The position numbers were made by a program, and so were the translations under genes. From the NCBI GenBank assembly GCA_029261615.1, contig JAJDAX010000250.1:1-18394 (forward strand): a stretch of 18,394 nt of DNA, in the 5' to 3' direction. Positions 7,245-13,332 of the stretch are shown in pieces. Source of the DNA: Nitrospinaceae bacterium (GTDB lineage: Bacteria; Nitrospinota; Nitrospinia; Nitrospinales; Nitrospinaceae). Every line of letters begins with the position of its first letter. Position 1 is the first letter of the stretch. The notes below the pieces were generated by a model. That model saw only the letters and a list, made by a program, of their open reading frames with translations. It ran no database searches and was not told the DNA's origin.

Positions 7245-8819
7245 CTAATTCCCTATATTCGATGTTGTGGTTTGGTTGTTTTCAGGAGGTTCTTCGATAC
7301 CGGCATCGCGCCGTCTGGTGATTTCTTTGACCGATTGCGCGTGCTTTGATTCCCATGTTCCGCCAGTGCGCTCCATGACAACCTGCGCCCGTGTTTTGGT
7401 CCCCAATTCGATATCTGTCTTATCGGCCCGGGCTTCCTTCAGCGGATCTAGCCCGATGCGTGTCGCACCGATCCAGTCTGCATTCGAATAAGCAAGCCGT
7501 ATGGCTGGATCATTGAAAAACCCCGGCGCGGTTACACGGCCTAACGCAATGGCTTCTTCGAGAAACCATTCATAAATGGGCTGCAAAAAGTTCCTGATCA
7601 TCCAGCCACGACGCCGTGCGAAAAACTGCCACGCCATTTCAAGCGCCGCGCGCGATGCCGAATAGGACGCTGTGAAATGCTTGATCAGCAACTCAAACGG
7701 TAACTCCAAAGCGGACCCGACTTGCCTCAAAAATGCGGCCATGAAGGGCTCAAAATTTGAATTCGGGCGCGATGGGTTGGCGAATGTAATATCCTCGCCA
7801 GCCGCCAAATCAACGATGGCGCCGTTGCCGAGTGACAATTCTTCATTTGCATCAAGAACACCGCTCGTTGAAGTCGCATCCGTGTCCAGAATATCGTCGC
7901 CGGTTTCCGACTTGACGAACACCGTGAACATGGCGCTGACAACGGCGCCCATAATTTCCGCGTCCGAATAGTCGCCCATTTGTTTGAGCGCTTCGATCAC
8001 CGGGGCAAGATATGGAACCCCGCGCGTCTGATCAGGCCGCAACCTGTCAAACATATGGATAACGATCGGGCGCCCCTGCTTGTCCCTTGCAGGAACCCGG
8101 CGCCAATCATCAGCGCCTTTGTGTAGGGCTCCGGGGTGCTCATCGGATACGTGATAGGCTTGGTGTCGCCCATCACGGTTGATCTCGACACCAGCGAATA
8201 TCTTGTTCTTCTTTGTACCCATGCCATCTGAGCCACGGTTCGGATTGCTTACCCGATCGGCCTCGATAAACTGGATTTTTGTGCCGTACGTGTCCCCAAA
8301 ATCTTCCCTGAATCTCCGAATTGCAAACACGTCGCCGCTTTCCAACGTGGCGCGAAACATGAGCGCTTGGAGGTCCTGGAAATTCTGCACCGAGGTAAAA
8401 TCCGCGGACTTACAGAAAATCTTCCATTCCCGCGCAGTTGACTGTTCCCATGCGTCCGCCTGATCTTCGGTCATGCTCAAAAACTTGGCGTTGATTTCCG
8501 GCTTCAGTTGCAGCCCGTCCCCGACAACGCTAGTTACGACCGTATTGATTGCACCAGTTGCCACGGGCGTATTTCTGGCCAGATCCCGCGTGCGATTTCT
8601 AAGGTCCGCCAGATCCGGCAGGATATCCGCGTCTGCGCTATTGCCGTGGGGCCTCCACGTACGCATTGACCGGCGATCGCGCTTGCCGCCCTGGTAACCA
8701 CCTGTATAGGCAAGAACCTGTCTTGCTTTTTGGCGACGCATCGCGGCAACAGGATTGAAATATTTAACAAGGCTATCAACCAAAGTCGGCTTTATGTCTG
8801 GCGCATCACGGTTTTTCAT
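7245..8819 (-). CDS. Portal protein, lambda gpB-like
   Basis: Portal subunit (524 aa), the ring at the packaging vertex through which DNA enters and leaves. It carries the conserved early region RSMRTWRPHGNSADADI and RNRTRDLARNTPVATGAINTVVTSVVGDGL, then DFTSVQNFQDLQALMFRATLESGDVF, IQFIEADRVSNP and VPYLAPVIEALKQM. The LELPFELLIKHFTASYSASRAALEMAWQFF block is characteristic of lambda-type portals. The length fits the family (gpB 533 aa). GAGG lies ten bases before the ATG. It is preceded by an intrinsic terminator and followed by the protease. Confidence 0.95.
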   Translation of the reverse strand: MKNRDAPDIKPTLVDSLVKYFNPVAAMRRQKARQVLAYTGGYQGGKRDRRSMRTWRPHGNSADADILPDLADLRNRTRDLARNTPVATGAINTVVTSVVGDGLQLKPEINAKFLSMTEDQADAWEQSTAREWKIFCKSADFTSVQNFQDLQALMFRATLESGDVFAIRRFREDFGDTYGTKIQFIEADRVSNPNRGSDGMGTKKNKIFAGVEINRDGRHQAYHVSDEHPGALHKGADDWRRVPARDKQGRPIVIHMFDRLRPDQTRGVPYLAPVIEALKQMGDYSDAEIMGAVVSAMFTVFVKSETGDDILDTDATSTSGVLDANEELSLGNGAIVDLAAGEDITFANPSRPNSNFEPFMAAFLRQVGSALELPFELLIKHFTASYSASRAALEMAWQFFARRRGWMIRNFLQPIYEWFLEEAIALGRVTAPGFFNDPAIRLAYSNADWIGATRIGLDPLKEARADKTDIELGTKTRAQVVMERTGGTWESKHAQSVKEITRRRDAGIEEPPENNQTTTSNIGN

Positions 8820-8848
8820 GAAACGAAAGCCTCATACGGTTGGCGCAC

Positions 8849-8871
8849 AAAAAAACGCGCCTAAGCGCGCT
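8849..8871 (-). terminator. Intrinsic terminator between cement gene and portal
   Basis: On the minus strand CGCGC-TTAG-GCGCG is followed directly by seven T residues (8855-8849): a compact GC-only stem plus U tract, the textbook intrinsic terminator. Flanking A and T could add pairs. It lies 26 bases after the 135-aa gene and 30 bases before the portal ATG, inside the structural operon, so it must be read through or act as a partial brake. Confidence 0.82.
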
Positions 8872-8897
8872 GGTGGGCCGGATTGAAATCAGCGAGG

Positions 8898-9305
8898 TTA
8901 AAGGGCAACGCCGGAATAATTGATGTCGATATCAAGAACGGACGTTGATGTCGCCATCCCAATAATGCACGGGTAATCGCCCGATGCGAGATCGGCGACA
9001 GGTGCAATTCCACCCGGCGTATCCGACAGGTAATATGCAACACCAGCCGTCAAGGTTGCGCCGATTGTGACTGGACCCGATTTCGCGATTGTTAGTGGTT
9101 GACCATCAGACGCATTGTTTAGGGCGATGCCCCTTGGCTGCCTGACCGCCGCCGTGCCTGAATCGCTGTCCGCCAGTTTGTATTTGGCATCACTGGTATC
9201 GAGATACACAACCTGACCAGCAGTAATAGTTGCGCCAGCCGTGCCATTTTCACCCTGCGCGGTGATATTTACAACACTCGCCGCTGTGACCGTTAAATCT
9301 ACCAT
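8898..9305 (-). CDS. Cement-like / head protein, 135 aa
   Basis: A small all-beta protein between the gpW-like connector and the portal. Repeating turns such as ITAGQVVYLDTSD, QPRGIALNNASDGQPLTI, GPVTIGATLTAGVAYYLSD and CIIGMATSTSVLDIDI give the look of capsid cement/decoration proteins found at this position in alphaproteobacterial siphophages as I recall. It probably binds the capsid or tail surface, by inference. GAGG lies eight bases before ATG. It is the last gene before an intrinsic terminator and a second decoration-type gene lies 3 kb downstream. Confidence 0.65.
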   Translation of the reverse strand: MVDLTVTAASVVNITAQGENGTAGATITAGQVVYLDTSDAKYKLADSDSGTAAVRQPRGIALNNASDGQPLTIAKSGPVTIGATLTAGVAYYLSDTPGGIAPVADLASGDYPCIIGMATSTSVLDIDINYSGVAL

Positions 9306-9316
9306 GTTGAATTCCT

Positions 9317-9532
9317 CTATTTAACAACGAATCTTGTGCGTTTGCGCGATGGCCGGGACAGCCTTTGGACCCGCGCTTCCCAAAAATTGATTTGTTCCAT
9401 GATTTCGCCGGCATTGGCGCGGCTCAGCGAACGCCCGCCGATCGAGTAGCTTTGATTTGAAGCCACCGCCGTTGATGCCGCCAGCCATGCGGCCAGTTGG
9501 GTTTCGGCCTGAGCCAGTGTGATGCCTGCCAT
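9317..9532 (-). CDS. gpW-like head-tail connector (DUF6148 type)
   Basis: A 71-aa protein in the lambda gpW slot, between the large terminase and portal. The opening MAGITLAQAETQLAAWLAAS, then QSYSIGGRSLSRANAGEIMEQINFWEARVQRL, fits the small helical family I know as DUF6148, thought to serve as the gpW-type head completion protein. A basic tail (RPSRKRTRFVVK) may contact DNA. Its ATG overlaps the terminase stop (TAATG), so translation is coupled. Gene and family well supported; precise role by position. Confidence 0.82.
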   Translation of the reverse strand: MAGITLAQAETQLAAWLAASTAVASNQSYSIGGRSLSRANAGEIMEQINFWEARVQRLSRPSRKRTRFVVK

Positions 9533-11400
9533 TACATGCGGACCCCTTTTGATCTGACGCGGCGCTTTCTAATGACCGGACCAACGGCTTGCTGGCGCTC
9601 TATTGCTTGTTCGACTAGGTGTCGATCCTCTGTCGTATCGGCCTTGACCGTTGAAGGCTTGGTCTGACTATCGAGAAGGCTCATGCGCGCCGCCAATGCG
9701 TAGACACGGCAATCCAGGGCTTCGTTCCGCGCATCCTTTGGTTTTACCCAAACCCGATACGGGCGCCCTTCACGGTAGCGCGTAGCAACCCGCTCAACAG
9801 TTACCTGATCAAACCATTCGTCATCATATGAATCTGGGAAATGGCAATAGCCTGGCCCTGGGTCATTGATTTTGAACCGGCCATAAACAGCGTCTTTCGC
9901 GGTATCGACACCGACGATAAACAGCGTTCCCTTGTGCTTGGTTTTGCTCGCCCGTTTCGGCCAGATCAGTCGCGGCCCCGCCTGCCCGCCAATTGCGTAG
10001 ATATTACGCCGGAACCGTTTTTTGCAGAATGCTTCCACGCTTGCGCCGTGGTGTCCGCGATAATCAACGCAGGCCGCGCGAACCCTGACAAGCCGCCCAT
10101 CAATGGTCCAGAACCGATCGAGCAACAATTCGTCGAGTGCTTCCCAAACTGTTTTTTGGGCAGGATCGCCATAGAGTACCTCATACTGGATACCCCAGGA
10201 TTCATCCCCTTCGCCCCAACCGACTATTTCAACTTCAAGCCTGTTGTCCTGGACATCGACACCAGCCGTTGCAAAGTGAACGCCTTCAGACAGATCGTTT
10301 GGTCCATAATTCTCGATGTGCGTTTTAAGCCCGGCCGCCGCGATGGTCTCCGACTGTTCTTCCCATACTTCGCCCAGAACGGTATTGACCCAGACTTGCA
10401 GTAATTCCGGCCGGCCCTTGGCCTCCAGGAATTCCCTGACTATGCTTTCCAATTTCACCCAGGGCGAATTAAACTGGTTTAGATGGAATCCTGCCACACC
10501 GCGAAACGGCGCAGACGCAATCCATTCACCCTTGGAAACCGCTTTCCAGCGCTCGGCATCGGTCCACAAGACGCCGCAATGTTCGCAGCCATAATGAGCG
10601 GTCTCGGGTAAATGTTCGCCATCCTCTGATTTGTCCCATTTGACTTGCTCCCATCGGAGCACCTGAGACTCACCGCAATGGCCACAAGGAACATGGAACA
10701 AGCGCTTATCCGATTTCTGATAATCCCTTTCGATCGGCGAAAATCCTTTGATCGTCGGCGTCGATCCCTTCAAAGTCTTGCGGTTCCAGAATGTTTCCTG
10801 CCGCTTGCTCGCAAGTTTCATCGGATCACCCTCTGACCCGGCAGAAATTGGGAATCGGTCTGTTTCATCGAAAATCACGATACGGATAGGCCGTGAGGCC
10901 AAGCCGGACGGCGCGTTGGCGCCGATGATGTTCAGCGACCCGCCGTCAAATTGCTTGTAGAGATTCGTTGTGTCGCTATCCCGAGCCCGCGCTTCTTTGA
11001 CCTTTCCGCGTAAACAGGGCGTATCCCGCAACATCGGCGCAAGCCGTTCCTTCGACCACGCGCGGCCTAGATCCACGGTCGGTTGAACCAACAATATCGG
11101 CGCCGGGTCCTGATCAATATAATATCCGACTGCATTGCCAAGGATTGCCGTCCAGCCAATCTGGGTCCCCTTGATAACCACCACTTCATCAACGGACGGA
11201 TCGGTCACCGCGTCCATTATCCCGCGCTGGTATTCCGCCCGCGCCGTATTCCAGTTGCCCGGTTCCGCGCTATCTTCCCGGCTCAAAATCCGTTTACTGT
11301 CTGCCCATTCCGAAAGTGACAATCTTGGATTTGGCTTAAGTGTGGCAAGACATGCCGTAACATTCCTGACACCAGCGCCGCTAACTTTCAGTTTCAACAT
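9532..11400 (-). CDS. Terminase large subunit, lambda gpA-like
   Basis: DNA packaging motor and nuclease (622 aa). ATPase domain: Walker A-like KGTQIGWT at 77-84 and Walker B IVIFDETD at 174-181, with ASRPIRIV before it. A zinc-binding insert has CGHC (239-242) and CEHC (272-275). The nuclease domain starts near 380 with GVDVQDNRLE (Asp382) and ends with ARNEALDCRVYALAA. I start at ATG 11400 (AGG four bases upstream); the frame continues open upstream but only inside the small terminase. It overlaps the small subunit by 20 bases, and the gpW-like gene by one base. Family length (lambda gpA 641) agrees. Confidence 0.96.
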   Translation of the reverse strand: MLKLKVSGAGVRNVTACLATLKPNPRLSLSEWADSKRILSREDSAEPGNWNTARAEYQRGIMDAVTDPSVDEVVVIKGTQIGWTAILGNAVGYYIDQDPAPILLVQPTVDLGRAWSKERLAPMLRDTPCLRGKVKEARARDSDTTNLYKQFDGGSLNIIGANAPSGLASRPIRIVIFDETDRFPISAGSEGDPMKLASKRQETFWNRKTLKGSTPTIKGFSPIERDYQKSDKRLFHVPCGHCGESQVLRWEQVKWDKSEDGEHLPETAHYGCEHCGVLWTDAERWKAVSKGEWIASAPFRGVAGFHLNQFNSPWVKLESIVREFLEAKGRPELLQVWVNTVLGEVWEEQSETIAAAGLKTHIENYGPNDLSEGVHFATAGVDVQDNRLEVEIVGWGEGDESWGIQYEVLYGDPAQKTVWEALDELLLDRFWTIDGRLVRVRAACVDYRGHHGASVEAFCKKRFRRNIYAIGGQAGPRLIWPKRASKTKHKGTLFIVGVDTAKDAVYGRFKINDPGPGYCHFPDSYDDEWFDQVTVERVATRYREGRPYRVWVKPKDARNEALDCRVYALAARMSLLDSQTKPSTVKADTTEDRHLVEQAIERQQAVGPVIRKRRVRSKGVRM

Positions 11401-11845
11401 TCGCCTGAGACAATGAAAGCAGGACCTGGTCAATTTGCTCCCGCAATACCGCCTCCAATCCGACAACCGTATCAATGTCCAAAAGTTGCGGCGCAACCTT
11501 CGCCGGTATCGAAAGCATATTGGTCCGGATCGCCGTGCACACCCTCACCCAATCAGATCGCACGTCATCCGACCTGACCTGATCGCCGGACAGCAACGCT
11601 GCTTGCCTTTCCGCTTTCTCAGTATCGGCCGCCATCTTGCGCAACCGCATCTGCTCGTAGGATTCATCCTTGAGCGTGCCGAAGTTCGACGCCCGAGCCC
11701 GCAAGTGCAAAATATACTGCTTTCTCACATCATCTAGATTGTATTGCCCGCGCCCTTGACGTTCGATAGCACCCTTGTTCAACAATTCCGTGAAATTCCT
11801 GGCATTGACCGAAATATGCTCAGCCGCAACCTTTGCTGTTGTCAT
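11381..11845 (-). CDS. Terminase small subunit, Nu1-like
   Basis: DNA-recognition subunit of the packaging enzyme (154 aa). The N-terminus (TAKVAAEHISVNARNFTELLNKGAIERQGRGQYNLDDVRKQYILHLR) is a winged-helix domain as in lambda Nu1. A charged helical middle (YEQMRLRKMAADTEKAERQAALL) and a C-terminal half with VRVCTAIRTNMLSIPAKVAPQLLDID follow, where it should contact the large subunit. GGTGG lies nine bases before the ATG, which overlaps the stop of a possible 43-aa gene (ATGA). It precedes the gpA-like gene as in lambda. Confidence 0.9.
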   Translation of the reverse strand: MTTAKVAAEHISVNARNFTELLNKGAIERQGRGQYNLDDVRKQYILHLRARASNFGTLKDESYEQMRLRKMAADTEKAERQAALLSGDQVRSDDVRSDWVRVCTAIRTNMLSIPAKVAPQLLDIDTVVGLEAVLREQIDQVLLSLSQANVETES

Positions 11846-11973
11846 AAGGTTGGTCCACCATCCATTTTTACTGTGAGCAGCGTTCTATCGAGGTCGGGCG
11901 TTACCCGCAGACGCCAGGCTTCCCAAAGTACCTTACTTATATTGCGCAATGCACAACGTACGCCGCACCGCAC
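11842..11973 (-). CDS. Possible 43-aa gene upstream of terminase small subunit
   Basis: An open frame fills the gap between the gpZ-like gene and TerS and ends in an ATGA overlap with the TerS start. From GTG 11973 it would read MRCGVRCALRNISKVLWEAW, then RLRVTPDLDRTLLTVKMDGG and PTL. A TTG further in is an alternative start. The second half looks protein-like, and coupling to TerS is suggestive. Against it are the non-ATG start, a weak ribosome site (GAGA) and overlap with repeats that may be a packaging signal. Function unknown. Confidence 0.42.
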   Translation of the reverse strand: MRCGVRCALRNISKVLWEAWRLRVTPDLDRTLLTVKMDGGPTL

Positions 11974-11978
11974 AACGT
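11941..11978 (-). repeat. Direct repeats and palindrome upstream of terminase
   Basis: On the minus strand ACGTTGTGC occurs twice (11978-11970 and 11959-11951), 19 bases start to start, next to the 10-bp palindrome ATTGCGCAAT (11950-11941). An inverted CGTTGTGC lies at 12603-12610. In lambda the small terminase binds iterated sites in cos just before its own gene; these repeats sit in the equivalent place. Packaging-site function is inferred. Confidence 0.4.
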
Positions 11979-11980
11979 GA

Positions 11981-12592
11981 TTATCTCGCAGTTGCGAGCG
12001 CCCTTGTGAATGAGGTCTGGAAGTGACCGGGCAATGTACGCTGCACCACTTTGGCGCCGTCCTCGTAGAATCTAAATGACTTTTTGATGGGGACGCTCGG
12101 CCTTAGCAGGTACAGCACTTTTATCGATCGGCTCTTCGCCCTGCCCATTCGGCGCATGATGGCAGGCTTGCCGCGTATCATGCCTTTGAAGACTTTCGGG
12201 TCGCTTAGCAATTTGTTTGGGCGCTTCGAATTTAGAACACCGCCGCGTGCCCTACGCCTGACTTGAGCCGGGATTGCAATGTTTGATCCCCTTGGCGTTT
12301 TGGTGCCGCCCTCTGTATGGCGCTGCAGATAGTCGCGCCCGCCCGGTGATTTGTCAGTCAGCCTCGCAACAAGGTTTATCTTGGTCGCCTCATCGACCCG
12401 CATGATTGCCCTAAAGAATGAAGGGCTCTTGACCGCAAAGGCTTTCGGATATGTGACGCCTACCTCAAAGCGCCGCACATCGAACATGGTATTGTTCATG
12501 GCCTTGGATAGTGCGAATGGCACCTGTTGCCGCTGTAACCGGATTAGCTTCCGCTCAAACTCTCGAATGTTTGATGATATATTGAATTCCAT
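11981..12592 (-). CDS. Minor tail protein Z-like
   Basis: A very basic 203-aa protein. It opens NIREFERKLIRLQRQQVPFALSKAMNNTMFDVRRFE, a helix-plus-'VPxALxxAxNxT' pattern seen in lambda gpZ-like tail completion proteins. A middle section is rich in RRRARGG and KSRSIKVLYLLRPSVPIKKSFRF, and it ends with LPGHFQTSFTRAL. In lambda, gpZ is needed to make tails competent for DNA injection. Here the gene lies before the terminase rather than between FII and U, so the name is by sequence pattern only. GAGG lies seven bases before ATG. Confidence 0.6.
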   Translation of the reverse strand: MEFNISSNIREFERKLIRLQRQQVPFALSKAMNNTMFDVRRFEVGVTYPKAFAVKSPSFFRAIMRVDEATKINLVARLTDKSPGGRDYLQRHTEGGTKTPRGSNIAIPAQVRRRARGGVLNSKRPNKLLSDPKVFKGMIRGKPAIMRRMGRAKSRSIKVLYLLRPSVPIKKSFRFYEDGAKVVQRTLPGHFQTSFTRALATAR

Positions 12593-12595
12593 GTT

Positions 12596-12611
12596 GGCAC
12601 CTCGTTGTGCC
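12596..12611 (-). promoter_or_regulatory. Hairpin holding the gpZ-like ribosome site
   Basis: GGCAC - AACGAG - GTGCC forms a 5-bp stem with a 6-base loop, five bases after the tRNA CCA end and four bases before the ATG of the gpZ-like gene. The GAGG ribosome binding site (12603-12600) spans loop and stem. It could modulate translation or guide tRNA 3' processing. Stem is short, so this is tentative. Confidence 0.35.
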
Positions 12612-12616
12612 TTGAT

Positions 12617-12691
12617 TGGTTGCAGAGGCGGGAATTGAACCCGCCACCTCCAGATTATGAGACTGGCGAGCTACCGGTGCTCTACTCTGCT
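12617..12691 (-). tRNA. tRNA with CAU anticodon, initiator-like
   Basis: I folded this by hand into a full cloverleaf. It has acceptor AGCAGAG/CTCTGCA, D-arm GAGC-ACCGGTA-GCTC, anticodon arm CCAGT-CTCATAA-TCTGG (anticodon CAU at 12659-12657), variable AGGTG, T-arm GCGGG-TTCAATT-CCCGC, then A73 and an encoded CCA. Initiator-type features are the unpaired 1:72 position (A:A), the A11:U24 pair in a GAGC/GCUC D-stem and the CAACCA end. Not initiator-like: the anticodon stem lacks three G:C pairs (A:U, G:C, U-U mismatch near the loop). Ile-lysidine decoding cannot be excluded. Confidence 0.88.
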
Positions 12692-12768
12692 TTAATGGGA
12701 TTTGGGTGCCAAACTCTCAGTTCGATGGGTCGGTCTTTGGCCGCGCTGCGCTCTTTGCTTATGCGCAT
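12682..12768 (-). CDS. Doubtful 28-aa open frame before tRNA
   Basis: Between the zinc-finger gene and the tRNA, a frame with ATG 12768 and AAGG eight bases upstream reads MRISKERSAAKDRPIELRVW and eight more residues. It ends in a TAG that lies inside the tRNA gene. The basic composition and ribosome site are suggestive, but it is short and has no relative I recognise. This is the only candidate content of 12692-12806. Confidence 0.2.
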   Translation of the reverse strand: MRISKERSAAKDRPIELRVWHPNPIKAE

Positions 12769-12806
12769 CGCTCGGGCCTTGCCGTTACCACTCACCCAAT
12801 TAGCAA

Positions 12807-13001
12807 CTAGAATCTGATTTCGACAACTGCGCGCTCACTAAGCGGCACATTTTTTAGTGCGCGATCAACAACATTCTCCCGGGCTTTGCCGCATTCGGTG
12901 CAAGTTCTTGTGTCCGGCACAGCGCTTAATCGACGCGGATTGATCCATTCATCGCAATCATTACATCGGCGCTTGCTGTGGAATTGGATTAAATCACCCA
13001 T
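12807..13001 (-). CDS. DksA/TraR-type zinc-finger protein
   Basis: A 64-aa protein with Cys13-x2-Cys16-x17-Cys34-x2-Cys37, the exact spacing of the DksA/TraR zinc finger. The matching linker reads INPRRLSAVPDTRTC. DksA-family proteins enter the secondary channel of RNA polymerase and alter promoter opening. Here the finger is at the N-terminus and is followed by a short helix (ENVVDRALKNVPLSERAVVEIRF), whereas TraR and DksA have a coiled coil before the finger. It lacks that channel-inserting arm, so action on RNA polymerase is uncertain. AGGGG lies nine bases before ATG. Family of the finger is clear; role inferred. Confidence 0.8.
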   Translation of the reverse strand: MGDLIQFHSKRRCNDCDEWINPRRLSAVPDTRTCTECGKARENVVDRALKNVPLSERAVVEIRF

Positions 13002-13017
13002 CGCAACAATCCCCTGC

Positions 13018-13030
13018 TTTTGTGATATCA
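13018..13030 (-). promoter_or_regulatory. Second copy of operator-like repeat
   Basis: TGATATCACAAAA (minus strand), identical over 13 bases to the core of the palindrome at 13234-13249. It covers the stop codon of the 61-aa gene and lies 17 bases before the start of the zinc-finger gene, much as the first copy lies 20 bases before the 61-aa gene. This copy is not fully palindromic. Probable protein-binding site by repetition and placement. Confidence 0.45.
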
Positions 13031-13213
13031 GCCGCGCTTGGTTTCTTTTTCGAAAAACTTGGTGCCATAAAATCTGGCGACACGCATCTTAACGTTGGTG
13101 TCTTTTTCCGGCCCATAGACGGTCATGTTATTCGGCAAAGGAATGTGGACACCGCAATAATCCCCATTCTGCAGTTTGGTGAAGGGTTTTTGTGGTTTGA
13201 GAATTTTTGTCAT
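13028..13213 (-). CDS. 61-aa protein, unknown
   Basis: First gene after the early-region terminator. I start at ATG 13213, with GGAG three bases upstream (short spacing); a TTG thirteen codons earlier is in frame but would include the palindrome. The protein reads MTKILKPQKPFTKLQNGDYCGVHI and continues with PLPNNMTVYG and a basic end KMRVARFYGTKFFEKETKRG. It looks like a compact beta-rich basic protein; I do not recognise it. A competing 65-aa frame (13128-13325) overlaps it but has a less protein-like sequence. Its stop lies in the second operator-like repeat. Confidence 0.62.
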   Translation of the reverse strand: MTKILKPQKPFTKLQNGDYCGVHIPLPNNMTVYGPEKDTNVKMRVARFYGTKFFEKETKRG

Positions 13214-13233
13214 GCGCTCCGCCAATGTGAGGT

Positions 13234-13249
13234 TTTGTGATATCACAAA
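13234..13249 (-). promoter_or_regulatory. 16-bp perfect palindrome, operator-like
   Basis: TTTGTGATATCACAAA is a perfect 16-bp inverted repeat centred on GATATC, 20 bases upstream of the 61-aa gene and touching the U tract of the preceding terminator. Its 13-base core is repeated at 13018-13030. A dimeric regulator binding here is the natural reading. A poor -35/-10 pair (TTGTTT, 17 bases, CACATT) would place it in the promoter spacer. Confidence 0.5.
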
Positions 13250-13280
13250 CAAAAACCCGGTTCAGGTCCCCCTGTCCGGG
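13246..13280 (-). terminator. Intrinsic terminator after 205-aa gene
   Basis: On the minus strand CCCGG-A-CAGG-GGGA-CCTG-AA-CCGGG forms a two-part stem of 5 and 4 base pairs with a small internal loop, followed by TTTTTGTTT. It closes the early operon about 50 bases after the 205-aa gene and precedes the late genes. Strength is moderate because of the internal loop and the G in the U tract. Confidence 0.72.
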
Positions 13281-13302
13281 CGTAAATCGAATCACTAAAT
13301 GG

Positions 13303-13332
13303 TCTATCGCGTGTAACGGTCCCATCGGTCAA
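13303..13332 (-). promoter_or_regulatory. Possible late promoter (pR'-like)
   Basis: TTGACC (13332-13327) and GATAGA (13308-13303) are 18 bases apart: five of six and three of six matches to the sigma-70 consensus. It overlaps the end of the 205-aa gene and lies just before the intrinsic terminator, the layout of lambda pR'-tR'. A GANTC site (GATTC, 13293-13289) lies just downstream, of interest because the phage encodes a GcrA-like protein. Weak -10 box; tentative. Confidence 0.3.

Noticed and set aside
9841..10404. 187-aa plus-strand frame
   Set aside because: Fully inside the large terminase on the other strand, with no ribosome site or recognisable motif.
11401..11496. Extended start for the large terminase
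   Set aside because: The 32 extra residues overlap the small terminase and do not resemble the family N-terminus, whereas ATG 11400 has an AGG site and gives normal length.
13128..13325. 65-aa frame three bases after the 205-aa stop and in the same frame (stop readthrough?)
   Set aside because: It overlaps the better-looking 61-aa gene and would run through the terminator and palindrome. Its second half looks like a shifted reading of that gene. Readthrough cannot be excluded but is unsupported.
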